DNA from: Bacteroidales bacterium UBA1035
GTDB lineage: Bacteria; Bacteroidota; Bacteroidia; Bacteroidales; Dysgonomonadaceae
Direction: 5' to 3'
Length of the DNA stretch: 36,020 bases
Assembly: GCA_002316835.1 (NCBI GenBank)
Contig: DCEG01000112.1
Location: forward strand, 25,281-61,300
The notes beneath the pieces were generated by a model. That model was not told the DNA's origin, searched no databases, and saw only the letters and a list, made by a program, of their open reading frames with translations. This document shows, piece by piece, positions 1-7,961 of this stretch. Both the position numbers and the translations under genes were made by a program. Within the stretch, counting starts at the first letter, position 1. Each line of letters begins with the position of its first letter.

Positions 1-1067
1 TTGGTGTTGTCGTATTCCAAACCAACAATCTGCGAGATACGTGCCGAGTCGGGGACAGCCGAAACTCCTGAGTTCCCGATAAGCGGGTTGATTTTGTTAT
101 CGTGTTTGAGGAACAAGTTGAAAAACTTAACGAATAAAATTCCGGCACACGTGGCAACCACGAACGAGAATGCTCCGATAACGAAAATCTTTAACGATTC
201 GGGACGCAGGAATGTGGTGGCTTGTGTTGATGCTCCAACCGTCAATCCCAACAGAATGGTAATGGTGTCGATCAACGGCCCGCGGGCAGTTTCTGCCAAT
301 CGGCGCGTTACACCCGATTCTTTCAATAAGTTACCGAAAAACAGCATACCCAACAACGGAAGACCCGAAGGCACCAAAAATGTAGTAAGCAAAAGCCCTA
401 CAATGGGGAATAATATTTTCTCAGTTTGCGAAACCACGCGTGGGGTTTTCATTTTAATAACCCGCTCTTTCGGTGTTGTCAGCATTTTCATAAAAGGTGG
501 CTGAATTACCGGAACCAGAGCCATATATGAATATGCCGATATAGCAACCGCACCTAATAACTGTGGTGCTAGTTTCGATGTAAGGAAGATAGCCGTTGGC
601 CCATCTGCACCGCCAATGATACCGATAGAGCCTGCTTCGTTGGGCGCAAATCCCCACAATAACGCTGCGACGTATGCTCCAAAAATTCCAAACTGGCAAG
701 CTGCACCAATGAGGAAAAGTTTAGGATTAGCAATCAGCGACGAGAAGTCTGTCATTGCACCAATACCCATAAAAATGAGCGGCGGATACCATCCTTTTAC
801 AACGCCTTGATAAAGAATATTTAGTACCGAACCTTCTTCGTAAATTCCAACCTGAAGCCCTGCAGCCTCATTGAAAGGAATATTGCCAATAAGAATACCG
901 AATCCGATTGGGATTAGCAACAACGGTTCGTATTCTTTTTTAATGGCTAAGTATATAAAGAACAAACCAACCAGAATCATTACGATATGACCGATACTGG
1001 CATTCGCCATTCCGGTATAATCCCAAAATGTTTTCAAGTTGTCGCCTAAAGTCAAAAGTGTATTCAT
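1..1067 (-). CDS. oadB: Na+-translocating decarboxylase beta subunit (OadB/MmdB), 3' end cut by window
   Basis: This is the integral-membrane subunit that decarboxylates carboxybiotin and drives Na+ export in oxaloacetate/methylmalonyl-CoA decarboxylase complexes. Reading the minus strand from ATG at 1067-1065 gives an open frame of about 355 codons running off the left edge. It is strongly hydrophobic with many membrane segments. It carries the family hallmark GGADGPTAIF, whose Asp155 matches the Na+-binding Asp of OadB, and near the end the conserved stretch around GNSGVSAVP, another Na+/proton site region. The family is usually a little over 400 residues, so roughly 50 C-terminal residues should lie outside the window. 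It starts 12 bp after the stop of the biotin carrier gene, as in a complete decarboxylase operon. Assignment to methylmalonyl-CoA rather than oxaloacetate rests on the neighbours mmdA and mce. Confidence 0.95.
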   Translation of the reverse strand, partial: MNTLLTLGDNLKTFWDYTGMANASIGHIVMILVGLFFIYLAIKKEYEPLLLIPIGFGILIGNIPFNEAAGLQVGIYEEGSVLNILYQGVVKGWYPPLIFMGIGAMTDFSSLIANPKLFLIGAACQFGIFGAYVAALLWGFAPNEAGSIGIIGGADGPTAIFLTSKLAPQLLGAVAISAYSYMALVPVIQPPFMKMLTTPKERVIKMKTPRVVSQTEKILFPIVGLLLTTFLVPSGLPLLGMLFFGNLLKESGVTRRLAETARGPLIDTITILLGLTVGASTQATTFLRPESLKIFVIGAFSFVVATCAGILFVKFFNLFLKHDNKINPLIGNSGVSAVPDSARISQIVGLEYDNT

Positions 1068-1078
1068 TTCTTCTTTAT

Positions 1079-1516
1079 TTATTCTACAGTTACTAATTCA
1101 GCTCCTTCAAGTACTGAGTCTCCCTTGTTAACCAGAATTCCTGTTACTTTACCGGTAGCGTTTGACAAGATGTTATTTTCCATTTTCATGGCCTCGAGGA
1201 TCATAATGGTCTGTCCTTTCTTCACTGTATCACCTACCTGACAACGAATATCGAGAATAATCCCCGGAAGCGGAGACTGGATAGTGTTCTTTCCGGTCGG
1301 TTCCTTCGGTCGTGTAACGAGCGGTGTTGTCGCCGTTTGCGGTGTAGGTGTTGTAATGGCTTGTTTCTTAATTTTTGAGAGCGGTTTGCTTTCCTTTTTT
1401 GCCAATTCTACTTTGTACGGGGTGCCGTTTACTTCCAGTTCAACTACAGAACTATCGGAACTATTTACTATTACACGGTATGGGGCACCATTTATTTTAT
1501 AATTAAATTCTTTCAT
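1079..1516 (-). CDS. Biotin carboxyl carrier subunit of the decarboxylase (MmdC/OadA C-terminal type)
   Basis: This 145-residue acyl-carrier-like protein shuttles CO2 as carboxybiotin from the carboxyltransferase to the membrane beta subunit. The C-terminal half (about residues 78-145) is a biotinyl/lipoyl domain with the canonical EAMKMEN motif, so Lys111 is the expected biotinylation site. Residues 1-40 form a short conserved N-terminal segment, and residues 41-77 are a Lys/Pro/Thr-rich flexible linker typical of swinging-arm carriers. It lies between the OadG-like gene and oadB on the same strand, the usual order in Bacteroidales methylmalonyl-CoA decarboxylase operons. The ATG at 1516 gives a normal family length. 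No oddities seen. Confidence 0.95.
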   Translation of the reverse strand: MKEFNYKINGAPYRVIVNSSDSSVVELEVNGTPYKVELAKKESKPLSKIKKQAITTPTPQTATTPLVTRPKEPTGKNTIQSPLPGIILDIRCQVGDTVKKGQTIMILEAMKMENNILSNATGKVTGILVNKGDSVLEGAELVTVE

Positions 1517-1552
1517 AAGGAATATTTCTTTCTGAGTAAATTGATTAATGAA

Positions 1553-2464
1553 TTATCTGCGTGGATCCTGACGCAACGTATATAATTTAGAACTCCAGGG
1601 TGAGTATTTGCGTCTGACTTCGCTGATGGTAAGAATAGTACTTTCAACGTCGTGAACATCTTGATTTAACTCGTGAATTGCAGCCGAAATAGCAGCCAGA
1701 ACCTCTCCGGTAAGTTGGCTTTCACCCCTTACTGCCGATAAAGTACCGGCGCTGGCAACACGTTTATGAGCTATATTTTTTGCTGAATTTCCAATCATTT
1801 TAAAAATCACATACAGCAAAATCAATCCCAGAAATACCACGAGCATTGATGTAATGGTTATGGTTACTCCCATTGGATCATTCTCTTGTAACGAAACTAC
1901 TTTTGGGTTTTCTTCCAGAATAGCATTGTTGCTGCTGGGAGTAATCCTTTCGAGTTGAGTACCTAATTGTTTGCCATCCAGGTCATATTTAATACCATCG
2001 GCAGCATATCCGTAAGTTTTGTCAGTAGGTATTCCGGCAGGAATTCTTATTTCATCCAGTAATGTTTTCCCATCGTTTTCATACAAAGCAATGTAGTTCT
2101 CTTTGGTCGGATCGAGTTTAAAATTCACGTGGAAAGTTCCGTTAAACGGCTCGTTGTCTGCCCAAAAGAGTGCGTGTTGACGCGGAGGTATCTTGGTGAG
2201 CACATCACCGCGCGGGATAGGATATTTTTTAGGATTGTTGGGATCATCGGTTAGGTATCTGCCGCCCAAATCCTGAGTTTTGTATGTGTTGTTGAATATC
2301 TCGATCCATCCGTTTCGTTGCCCGAAATCATCCATAAATCCCGTTTGGTTATCTATCAAGACTTCGTTAATAACCCAATGTGGATTTTCTACTTTTTGGA
2401 CGCAACTCACAAGAAGTATCAATGCAGATAAAAACAACAGTTGTTTTATTTTATTCATACTCAT
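1553..2464 (-). CDS. OadG-like gamma subunit lipoprotein with lamin-tail domain
   Basis: 303 residues. The N-terminus has a signal peptide ending in a lipobox (LVSC, Cys21), so the protein is probably a lipoprotein. Residues about 28-150 look like a lamin-tail domain (LTD), with WVINEVLIDN, GWIEIFNN and FHVNFKLD as typical strands. Residues about 198-223 form a single membrane helix followed by a basic stretch, resembling the small OadG/MmdD subunit that holds the decarboxylase complex together. Classical OadG proteins are only about 80-100 residues and consist of the helix plus a soluble tail, so this is an extended, two-domain version. It lies between mmdA and the biotin carrier, exactly where OadG is expected. 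A second ATG two codons downstream could also be the start. Its role as gamma subunit is inferred from position and helix; the function of the LTD part is unknown. Confidence 0.8.
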   Translation of the reverse strand: MSMNKIKQLLFLSALILLVSCVQKVENPHWVINEVLIDNQTGFMDDFGQRNGWIEIFNNTYKTQDLGGRYLTDDPNNPKKYPIPRGDVLTKIPPRQHALFWADNEPFNGTFHVNFKLDPTKENYIALYENDGKTLLDEIRIPAGIPTDKTYGYAADGIKYDLDGKQLGTQLERITPSSNNAILEENPKVVSLQENDPMGVTITITSMLVVFLGLILLYVIFKMIGNSAKNIAHKRVASAGTLSAVRGESQLTGEVLAAISAAIHELNQDVHDVESTILTISEVRRKYSPWSSKLYTLRQDPRR

Positions 2465-2469
2465 GCAAA

Positions 2470-4032
2470 TTATAATGGTAAATTATCGTGTTTTTTAGGA
2501 GGATTGGTCAGCTTTTTGGTTTGTAATTGCTGCAATGCCCTGATAACACGGAAACGGGTATTTCTAGGTTCAATCACATCATCTATATAGCCGTAACGAG
2601 CTGCCTCGTATGGATTGGTGAACAAATCGTTGTACTCTTTTTTCTTCTCTTCCACTAGAACAGCCAGTTTATCAGGTTCTTTCTCTGCTGCTATTTCTTT
2701 GCTGTAAAGAACTTCAACAGCACCATCTGCACCCATAACTGCAATTTCTGCACTTGGCCAGGCGTAGTTAATATCGCCACGAAGTTGCTTGCAACTCATT
2801 ACAATGTGAGCTCCACCGTATGATTTACGCAATGTAACGGTTACTTTTGGAACGGTGGCTTCGCCATAAGCATAAAGAAGTTTTGCTCCGTGAGTGATTA
2901 CGCCGCCATATTCTTGTCCGGTTCCGGGAAGGAATCCGGGAACGTCAACCAGCGACACGATGGAAATATTGAAAGCATCGCAAAAACGAACAAAGCGGGC
3001 AGCTTTACGAGAAGCGTTAATATCGAGAACGCCTGCCAGATATTTTGGCTGGTTGGCCACAATTCCTACTGATTGTCCGTTGAAACGGGCGAATCCTACA
3101 ATGATGTTTTTAGCGTAATCGGCGTGTACTTCAAGGAACTCTCCGTTATCTACAACGGCGCCGATAACTTCGTACATGTCGTAAGGTTTGTTAGCACTGT
3201 CGGGGATAATTTCGTTCAAACCATCTTCCAGTCTGTCAATCGGATCGACGCTTTTAAGTACCGGCGGTTCTTCCAGATTGTTTTGAGGAATATAAGATAA
3301 AAGTTTTTGAATCAATTGTACGGCATCTTCTTCTGTTTGAGCCGAGAAATGAGCCACACCCGATTTTGCAGTATGAACCGATGCCCCACCCAATTGTTCC
3401 TGAGTAACATCTTCTCCTGTAACTGTCTTTACCACCTTTGGGCCGGTAAGAAACATATAGGAAGTTCCTTGTGTCATGATGTTAAAATCGGTAAGAGCGG
3501 GCGAATAAACGGCACCACCGGCGCAAGGGCCGAATATACCGGATATTTGTGGAATCACACCCGACGCCAAAATGTTGCGCTGGAAAATTTCGGCGTAACC
3601 GGCCAGAGCATTAATTCCTTCCTGAATACGTGCACCACCGGAGTCATTAATACCGATAAGAGGTGCGCCCATTTTCATGGCCTGATCCATTACCTTGCAG
3701 ATTTTTGCAGCATGCATTTCGGAAAGCGAGCCACCCGAAACAGTGAAATCCTGCGCAAAAACATAAACCAGACGTCCTTCTATGGTTCCGTAACCTGTAA
3801 CAACTCCATCGCCAAGGAATTTGGTGTTTTCCATGCCGAAGTTGTGACAACGGTGTTCCACAAACATGTCGAACTCTTCAAAACTTCCTTCGTCAAGAAG
3901 CATGGCAAGACGTTCGCGAGCTGTGTATTTTCCTTTCAGGTGCTGAGATTCGATTCTTTTCTCACCACCACCTAAGCGAGCTTTTTCTCTCAATTGAATA
4001 AGCTCTTTAACTTTTTCGAGTTGGATGCTCAT
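2470..4032 (-). CDS. mmdA: Methylmalonyl-CoA decarboxylase/propionyl-CoA carboxylase carboxyltransferase subunit
   Basis: 520 residues, the normal length for the MmdA/PccB carboxyltransferase family. It moves the carboxyl group of (S)-methylmalonyl-CoA onto biotin, giving propionyl-CoA. The two crotonase-like halves are visible. The N-half has INDSGGARIQEGI (about residues 128-140) and GPCAGGAVYSPALTDF, one oxyanion-hole glycine loop. The C-half has VDVPGFLPGTGQEYGG and KSYGGAHIVM, the second loop. It starts 90 bp downstream of mce and ends 6 bp before the OadG-like gene. Gene order mce, mmdA, gamma, biotin carrier, beta indicates a Na+-pumping decarboxylase rather than an ATP-dependent carboxylase, because no biotin carboxylase subunit is present. 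Confidence 0.96.
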   Translation of the reverse strand: MSIQLEKVKELIQLREKARLGGGEKRIESQHLKGKYTARERLAMLLDEGSFEEFDMFVEHRCHNFGMENTKFLGDGVVTGYGTIEGRLVYVFAQDFTVSGGSLSEMHAAKICKVMDQAMKMGAPLIGINDSGGARIQEGINALAGYAEIFQRNILASGVIPQISGIFGPCAGGAVYSPALTDFNIMTQGTSYMFLTGPKVVKTVTGEDVTQEQLGGASVHTAKSGVAHFSAQTEEDAVQLIQKLLSYIPQNNLEEPPVLKSVDPIDRLEDGLNEIIPDSANKPYDMYEVIGAVVDNGEFLEVHADYAKNIIVGFARFNGQSVGIVANQPKYLAGVLDINASRKAARFVRFCDAFNISIVSLVDVPGFLPGTGQEYGGVITHGAKLLYAYGEATVPKVTVTLRKSYGGAHIVMSCKQLRGDINYAWPSAEIAVMGADGAVEVLYSKEIAAEKEPDKLAVLVEEKKKEYNDLFTNPYEAARYGYIDDVIEPRNTRFRVIRALQQLQTKKLTNPPKKHDNLPL

Positions 4033-4122
4033 ATGATTTTTGTTTATTATGAATGAAAAAATTTTGTTCTAATGTTGAATGATTGCGAAGTTTATCACAA
4101 AGTATTTTTAGATTCACCTATG

Positions 4123-4530
4123 TTATTCAGGGTGTTCGCACAATTCTGTTAATACACTTCCGGTTGATTTCGGGTGTAAAAAGGCAATGTTCAGTCCCTC
4201 AGCCCCGGCACGGGGTTTCGCATCAATAAGACGTACGCCTTTTGCTTCAATTTCCTGCAAAGATTCACCTAAGTTTTTAGTTGCAAAAGCGATATGGTGA
4301 ACACCTTCTCCACGTTTTTCGATAAATTTAGCAACGGTGCTTTCTTCGCTGGTAGGTTCTAATAATTCAATTTTGGTCTGTCCGATCATAAAAAAAGCTG
4401 TTTTTACTTTCTGATCTTCAACTGTTTCGATATTATAGCATTTCAGGCCAAGAACTCCTTCGTAATAAGGCAATTGTTCTTCGATACTTTTTACGGCAAT
4501 ACCGATGTGTTCAATGTGTGTTAATTCCAT
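4123..4530 (-). CDS. mce: Methylmalonyl-CoA epimerase
   Basis: 135 residues, the usual size for this vicinal-oxygen-chelate (glyoxalase fold) enzyme. It interconverts (R)- and (S)-methylmalonyl-CoA, linking methylmalonyl-CoA mutase to the decarboxylase. Both beta-alpha-beta repeats are visible. Metal ligands are expected at the His in HIEHIGIAV near the start, the His pair in GVHHIAF and the Glu in VLTELCE near the end. It is the first gene of the decarboxylase operon on the minus strand, 90 bp before mmdA, and has a TACCTTTG -7 box about 36 bp upstream of its ATG. The methylmalonyl-CoA mutase genes are not in this window. Confidence 0.96.
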   Translation of the reverse strand: MELTHIEHIGIAVKSIEEQLPYYEGVLGLKCYNIETVEDQKVKTAFFMIGQTKIELLEPTSEESTVAKFIEKRGEGVHHIAFATKNLGESLQEIEAKGVRLIDAKPRAGAEGLNIAFLHPKSTGSVLTELCEHPE

Positions 4531-4565
4531 ATTAATTAATTGAGTAGTTATTTATTTAAGAAGTG

Positions 4566-4573
4566 CAAAGGTA
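4566..4573 (-). promoter_or_regulatory. Bacteroidota-type -7 box upstream of mce
   Basis: On the minus strand this reads TACCTTTG, an exact match to the Bacteroidota TAnnTTTG -7 consensus, about 36 bp before the mce ATG. I see no convincing TTTG -33 element at the usual spacing. It would drive mce-mmdA-gamma-biotin carrier-oadB. Confidence 0.6.
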
Positions 4574-4611
4574 CAATTTTTTGGTTGTACAGAAAAATTT
4601 ATTTTAAAGTT

Positions 4612-5595
4612 TTAAATTGAAGATATTTTTAGAACCTCAAGTAGCTCCAAACTTATTTCACGATCTTTTTTAATGGCTCGTTTAAACGGTACATAATCTA
4701 TTTCATTTTCACGAATACCTATCATTACGTTTCGCTGGTTCTCCAACAATGCCTGAATAGCAGCAACACCCATTCTGCTCGCCAGAATACGATCTTGCGC
4801 CGTAGGCGAACCTCCACGCTGCAAGTGCCCGAGGATTGAAACACGAACATCGTATTGCGGGTATTGTTTTTTTACCCGTTCTGCCATCTTCATAGCTCCA
4901 CCGGTAACTTCGCTCTCTGCAACGAGGACCATACTGCTGCTTTTCGATTTACGGAATCCCTGCTCGATAAGTTCGGCCAACTGGTCTTTTTCCATGCTGA
5001 TCTCAGGAATTATTGCAGCTTCAGCACCTGATGCAACAGCGCTGTTAAGAGCCAAATAACCACAATTGCGACCCATTACTTCTACAAAAAAAAGGCGCTC
5101 GTGAGACGTGGCTGTATCTCGGATTTTATCCATGGACTGCATTATGGTGTTCAGGGCGGTATCATAACCTATAGTAGTGTCGGTTCCATTGAGATCGTTA
5201 TCGATAGTCCCCGGTAGCCCGACAATCGGTATATTGTATTCGTTGGCAAAAATGCCGGCCCCTGTCAGTGAGCCATCGCCTCCAATTACCACAAGCGCTT
5301 CGATTCCGTGTTTTTGCATATTTTCGTATGCAATTTTTCGTCCCTCCTCGGTCATAAACTCATCACAACGAGCGGTTTTTAATACAGTTCCACCCTGCTG
5401 GATAATATTACTTACACTATTGGTTTTGAATTCTACTATCTCGTCACTTATAAGTCCCCTATATCCCCTGTAAATACCAAAAACACGCATATTGTTGAAG
5501 ATTGCAGCGCGTGTTACGGCACGAATGGCTGCATTCATGCCTGGAGCATCACCACCGGAAGTAAGTACGCCGATGCATTTTACATTTGAATCCAT
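4612..5595 (-). CDS. pfkA: ATP-dependent 6-phosphofructokinase
   Basis: 327 residues, typical for the bacterial PfkA type. It phosphorylates fructose 6-phosphate to fructose 1,6-bisphosphate in glycolysis in the cytoplasm. Visible motifs in order are GVLTSGGDAPGMNAAIR near the N-terminus (ATP site), GGDGSLTGA (ATP/Mg2+), the catalytic PGTIDND with its general-base Asp, and HLQRGGSPTAQDR in the C-terminal fructose-phosphate half. The Gly-Gly-Asp-Gly signature with a following Ser is typical of ATP- rather than pyrophosphate-dependent enzymes, although this is not absolute. It is preceded by its own TACCTTTG box and follows a terminator at the end of ispH, so it is probably a separate transcription unit. 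Confidence 0.97.
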   Translation of the reverse strand: MDSNVKCIGVLTSGGDAPGMNAAIRAVTRAAIFNNMRVFGIYRGYRGLISDEIVEFKTNSVSNIIQQGGTVLKTARCDEFMTEEGRKIAYENMQKHGIEALVVIGGDGSLTGAGIFANEYNIPIVGLPGTIDNDLNGTDTTIGYDTALNTIMQSMDKIRDTATSHERLFFVEVMGRNCGYLALNSAVASGAEAAIIPEISMEKDQLAELIEQGFRKSKSSSMVLVAESEVTGGAMKMAERVKKQYPQYDVRVSILGHLQRGGSPTAQDRILASRMGVAAIQALLENQRNVMIGIRENEIDYVPFKRAIKKDREISLELLEVLKISSI

Positions 5596-5646
5596 TTCGA
5601 AGTTTGTTCTGTTTTAAAAGTGATTAACCCTAAATACAATTGAGTA

Positions 5647-5654
5647 CAAAGGTA
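5647..5654 (-). promoter_or_regulatory. -7 box upstream of pfkA
   Basis: Minus-strand TACCTTTG, a full match to TAnnTTTG, about 50 bp before the pfkA ATG. It lies just downstream of the ispH terminator hairpin, supporting independent transcription of pfkA. Confidence 0.6.
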
Positions 5655-5674
5655 ATTTTTTTTAGCATGCACAC

Positions 5675-5704
5675 AAAAAAAGCTGCTTTAAAAAGCAGCT
5701 TTTT
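5675..5704 (-). terminator. Rho-independent terminator at the end of ispH
   Basis: A stem AAGCAGCT/AGCTGCTT with a short A/T loop, followed on the minus strand by a run of seven T. The upstream arm overlaps the last codons of ispH (Lys-Ala-Ala-Phe-stop), so the terminator is built into the gene end. It separates cmk-ispH from pfkA. Confidence 0.75.
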
Positions 5705-6581
5705 CAACTTCCATTTCAGGGACAAGCCTGGCTATTTTCTCCGCTAAAGCTTCCATTTGCCACATAGGTGTTGAGGTTGCCCCGCAGATCCCAATGCTAT
5801 TGTCTTCTTTAATCCAATCTATATCCAGTTGATCAGGATGATGAATCAGGTATGAGTTTGGATTATTTTTTTTGCATTCAGCAAAAAGAACCTTTCCGTT
5901 AGAACTTTTTTCTCCTGCAATAAAAATAATCAGATTATGTTTCTTTGCGAATTCGTGCATGTTGGGAACCCGATTGGACACCTGGCGACAGATTGTATCG
6001 TAAAATTCAAAATGCGCATCGCCTTGCATGCGCGTTTTTATCAATTCTCCAATTTCCTGAAATCCATCCAACGGTTTGGTAGTTTGCGAAAACAAACTTA
6101 TGTCACGCGAAAAATCGAGTATTTCAATATCTTCTTTCTTTTCAATTACAATTGCTGATTCGTTTGTCTGTCCCATTAGGCCGTTTACCTCTGCATGGCC
6201 TTTTTTTCCGAAAATTACGATTTGTCCGTCTTCGTTTGCTCTGTTAACGAATTTCTTTTTGATACGTTTTTGCAGACCAAGAACAACCGGGCAAGATGCA
6301 TCAATTAATTCAATATTATTTTCTTTTGCAATCTCATAAGTGCTTGGCGGCTCACCGTGAGCGCGAAGCAATACACGAACATTCTTCAGCTTTTTAAATT
6401 CTTCGTGATTGATGGTTATCAATCCCAGTTTGGCAAGACGTTCTACTTCTATGTTGTTGTGAACGATATCGCCCAAACAGTAAAGCGTTCCGCCTTTTTG
6501 CAGTTCCTCTTCTGCTTTGCTGATAGCTTTAGCTACACCAAAACAGCAACCCGACTGCTTGTCGATTTCAATTTTACTCAT
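5688..6581 (-). CDS. ispH: 4-hydroxy-3-methylbut-2-enyl diphosphate reductase
   Basis: 297 residues, an iron-sulfur enzyme making IPP and DMAPP in the last step of the MEP (non-mevalonate) isoprenoid pathway. The three cluster-binding cysteines are seen at Cys13 (GCCFGV), Cys97 (DASCPVV) and Cys197 (YDTICRQ), nearly the same spacing as E. coli IspH. The GHAEVNGLMGQ segment supplies the conserved His and Glu, and SQTTKP the diphosphate-binding threonines. The start ATG overlaps the last 8 bases of cmk, so the two are translationally coupled. A terminator overlaps its stop codon. No abnormality in length or motifs. Confidence 0.97.
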   Translation of the reverse strand: MSKIEIDKQSGCCFGVAKAISKAEEELQKGGTLYCLGDIVHNNIEVERLAKLGLITINHEEFKKLKNVRVLLRAHGEPPSTYEIAKENNIELIDASCPVVLGLQKRIKKKFVNRANEDGQIVIFGKKGHAEVNGLMGQTNESAIVIEKKEDIEILDFSRDISLFSQTTKPLDGFQEIGELIKTRMQGDAHFEFYDTICRQVSNRVPNMHEFAKKHNLIIFIAGEKSSNGKVLFAECKKNNPNSYLIHHPDQLDIDWIKEDNSIGICGATSTPMWQMEALAEKIARLVPEMEVEKAAF

Positions 6582-7266
6582 TTTTATTTATGATTTTATT
6601 AAACATATCAATTGCCCATTGCAATTGTTCTTCTATAGTTATATGCGAATTATCCAGCTCTATAGCATCTTTGGCTTTTCGTAACGGACTTTCAGCACGG
6701 GTAGTATCTCTTTCGTCGCGTTCGCGTACGTTGGCAAGTGTATCTTCGTATGAAGCCGGGATATCCTTGGTTTGAAGTTCATTAAAACGGCGTTTCGCAC
6801 GTACTTCGGGGGATGCTGTGAGGAAAATTTTAAGTTCTGCATCGGGAAAAACAACGGTACCTATATCTCGACCGTCCATAACTACGCCTTTTCTTTTTCC
6901 CATCGCCTGTTGTTGTCTCACCAATTCTTTCCTGACAAACCCTAAGGTGCTCACACGGCTCGCCATATTGCCAATTTCCAGTGAACGGATTTCCTTTTCC
7001 ACATTTTCGCCGTTCAGGTAAGTTTCCTGTTGACCCTGATCGTTAGCTTTGAAAGAGATTTCAATTTCGGGAATATGTTGCTGCAATTCGGCTTCCTTGA
7101 TATCCATATCGGTCATCCATCCGTTGCGATAAGCAAATAGAGCGATTGCCCTGTACATAGCTCCGCTATCGATGTACGTATAACCTAACTCTTTTGCCAA
7201 TCCTTTTGCTATTGTGCTTTTGCCGCAAGAAGAGAAACCATCTACAGCAATATTTATCTTTTCCAT
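6574..7266 (-). CDS. cmk: (d)CMP kinase
   Basis: 230 residues, normal for bacterial cytidylate kinase. It phosphorylates CMP and dCMP with ATP in nucleotide recycling. The N-terminal P-loop reads GFSSCGKST, the CMP-binding region contains DSGAMYRAIALFA, and GRDIGTVVFPDA is the characteristic nucleotide-specificity loop. The 3' end overlaps ispH by 8 bp. cmk next to ispH is a recurring arrangement in Bacteroidota. A TATCTTTG box sits about 30 bp upstream of the ATG. Confidence 0.97.
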   Translation of the reverse strand: MEKINIAVDGFSSCGKSTIAKGLAKELGYTYIDSGAMYRAIALFAYRNGWMTDMDIKEAELQQHIPEIEISFKANDQGQQETYLNGENVEKEIRSLEIGNMASRVSTLGFVRKELVRQQQAMGKRKGVVMDGRDIGTVVFPDAELKIFLTASPEVRAKRRFNELQTKDIPASYEDTLANVRERDERDTTRAESPLRKAKDAIELDNSHITIEEQLQWAIDMFNKIINKNE

Positions 7267-7295
7267 TTCTACAATGCTAATCTTGTAAACAACTG

Positions 7296-7303
7296 CAAAG
7301 ATA
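7296..7303 (-). promoter_or_regulatory. -7 box upstream of cmk
   Basis: Minus-strand TATCTTTG, a match to TAnnTTTG, 30 bp before the cmk ATG. No clear -33 element. Confidence 0.55.
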
Positions 7304-7356
7304 GAATGTTTTTGGATTAATTGGTTTTAACAGGCAAATTAACCAACTATATATTC

Positions 7357-7381
7357 TGCACTAAACGTGACATTTAGTGCA
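7357..7381. promoter_or_regulatory. 9-bp inverted repeat TGCACTAAA-N7-TTTAGTGCA
   Basis: Perfect dyad arms at 7357-7365 and 7373-7381 with a 7-bp spacer, in the cmk/tRNA-Phe spacer and about 55 bp upstream of the cmk -7 box. There is no T-run, so an operator or protein site is more likely than a terminator. Function unknown. Confidence 0.35.
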
Positions 7382-7671
7382 AATGAACGAAATGTTATTT
7401 TAAGCGCATGTCCTATTATCTGTTGATTATATTCATTTAGAACCATATTTTTCTCTATATAGGCCCCTTTTTATATTATAAACCAGTAGCAAAAGTGCAA
7501 AAAGAGAACGTGTTTTTCAAATGCCAATACTGTAAGTTAAACTTTTACCTAAACCAAACGTGATCATACCTCCTCCTGGTGTTTCTTCTTTCCGCCTATT
7601 TGCCAGTTAAAATTATAACGAAAATCTCACATTTTTTTGTTTCAAAATTTTTTATTTGTGAAAAATACTTT

Positions 7672-7679
7672 TATCTTTG
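7672..7679 (+). promoter_or_regulatory. -7 box upstream of tRNA-Phe
   Basis: TATCTTTG, an exact TAnnTTTG match, 23 bp before the first base of the mature tRNA. A TTTG at 7655-7658 is closer than the usual -33 spacing, so only the -7 element is claimed. Confidence 0.6.
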
Positions 7680-7702
7680 CAGTCGCAATTTTAAAAAGCG
7701 AT

Positions 7703-7775
<73 letters not shown>

Positions 7776-7791
7776 CACCCACAAACTCACA

Positions 7792-7826
7792 AAACGCTGT
7801 AATCAAATAAATTACAGCGTTTTTAT
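7792..7826 (+). terminator. Rho-independent terminator after tRNA-Phe
   Basis: Arms AAACGCTGTAAT (7792-7803) and ATTACAGCGTTT (7811-7822) form a perfect 12-bp stem with a 7-nt loop, followed by TTT on the plus strand. Placed right after the tRNA. Confidence 0.8.
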
Positions 7827-7882
7827 TTGTCTCAGGTAAAAACAAGGGACAAAGGAAGGGACAACATTTACCGAAAATAATG

Positions 7883-7913
7883 AACAAAAGCGTGGAGTTC
7901 CCACGCTTTTGTT
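7883..7913. terminator. 13-bp perfect hairpin, likely terminator of the barrel-protein operon
   Basis: Arms AACAAAAGCGTGG (7883-7895) and CCACGCTTTTGTT (7901-7913) with a 5-nt loop. It lies 48 bp downstream of the stop of the minus-strand barrel gene and just beyond the plus-strand tRNA terminator. The T-containing ends make it usable from either strand. Confidence 0.6.
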
Positions 7914-7961
7914 ATATCTAAATATCTTATGTCTTGGTTCTAATATTCTGATTCTTTTCTC

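Larger units (their letters stand above)
7267..7702. other. 436-bp divergent intergenic region between cmk and tRNA-Phe
   Basis: No credible gene here. It contains the cmk -7 box at 7296-7303 (minus), a 9-bp dyad at 7357-7381, and the tRNA-Phe -7 box at 7672-7679 (plus). The rest is AT-rich and I recognise no known RNA in it, although a small RNA cannot be excluded by eye. Confidence 0.5.

Noticed and set aside
1..504. Plus-strand open frame at the left edge
   Set aside because: It runs opposite oadB, whose minus-strand translation is unmistakable.
3307..3975. 222-codon plus-strand open frame
   Set aside because: Lies entirely opposite mmdA; the mmdA translation is conserved and this one looks like nothing.
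5177..5473. 98-codon plus-strand frame opposite pfkA
   Set aside because: Shadow of pfkA.
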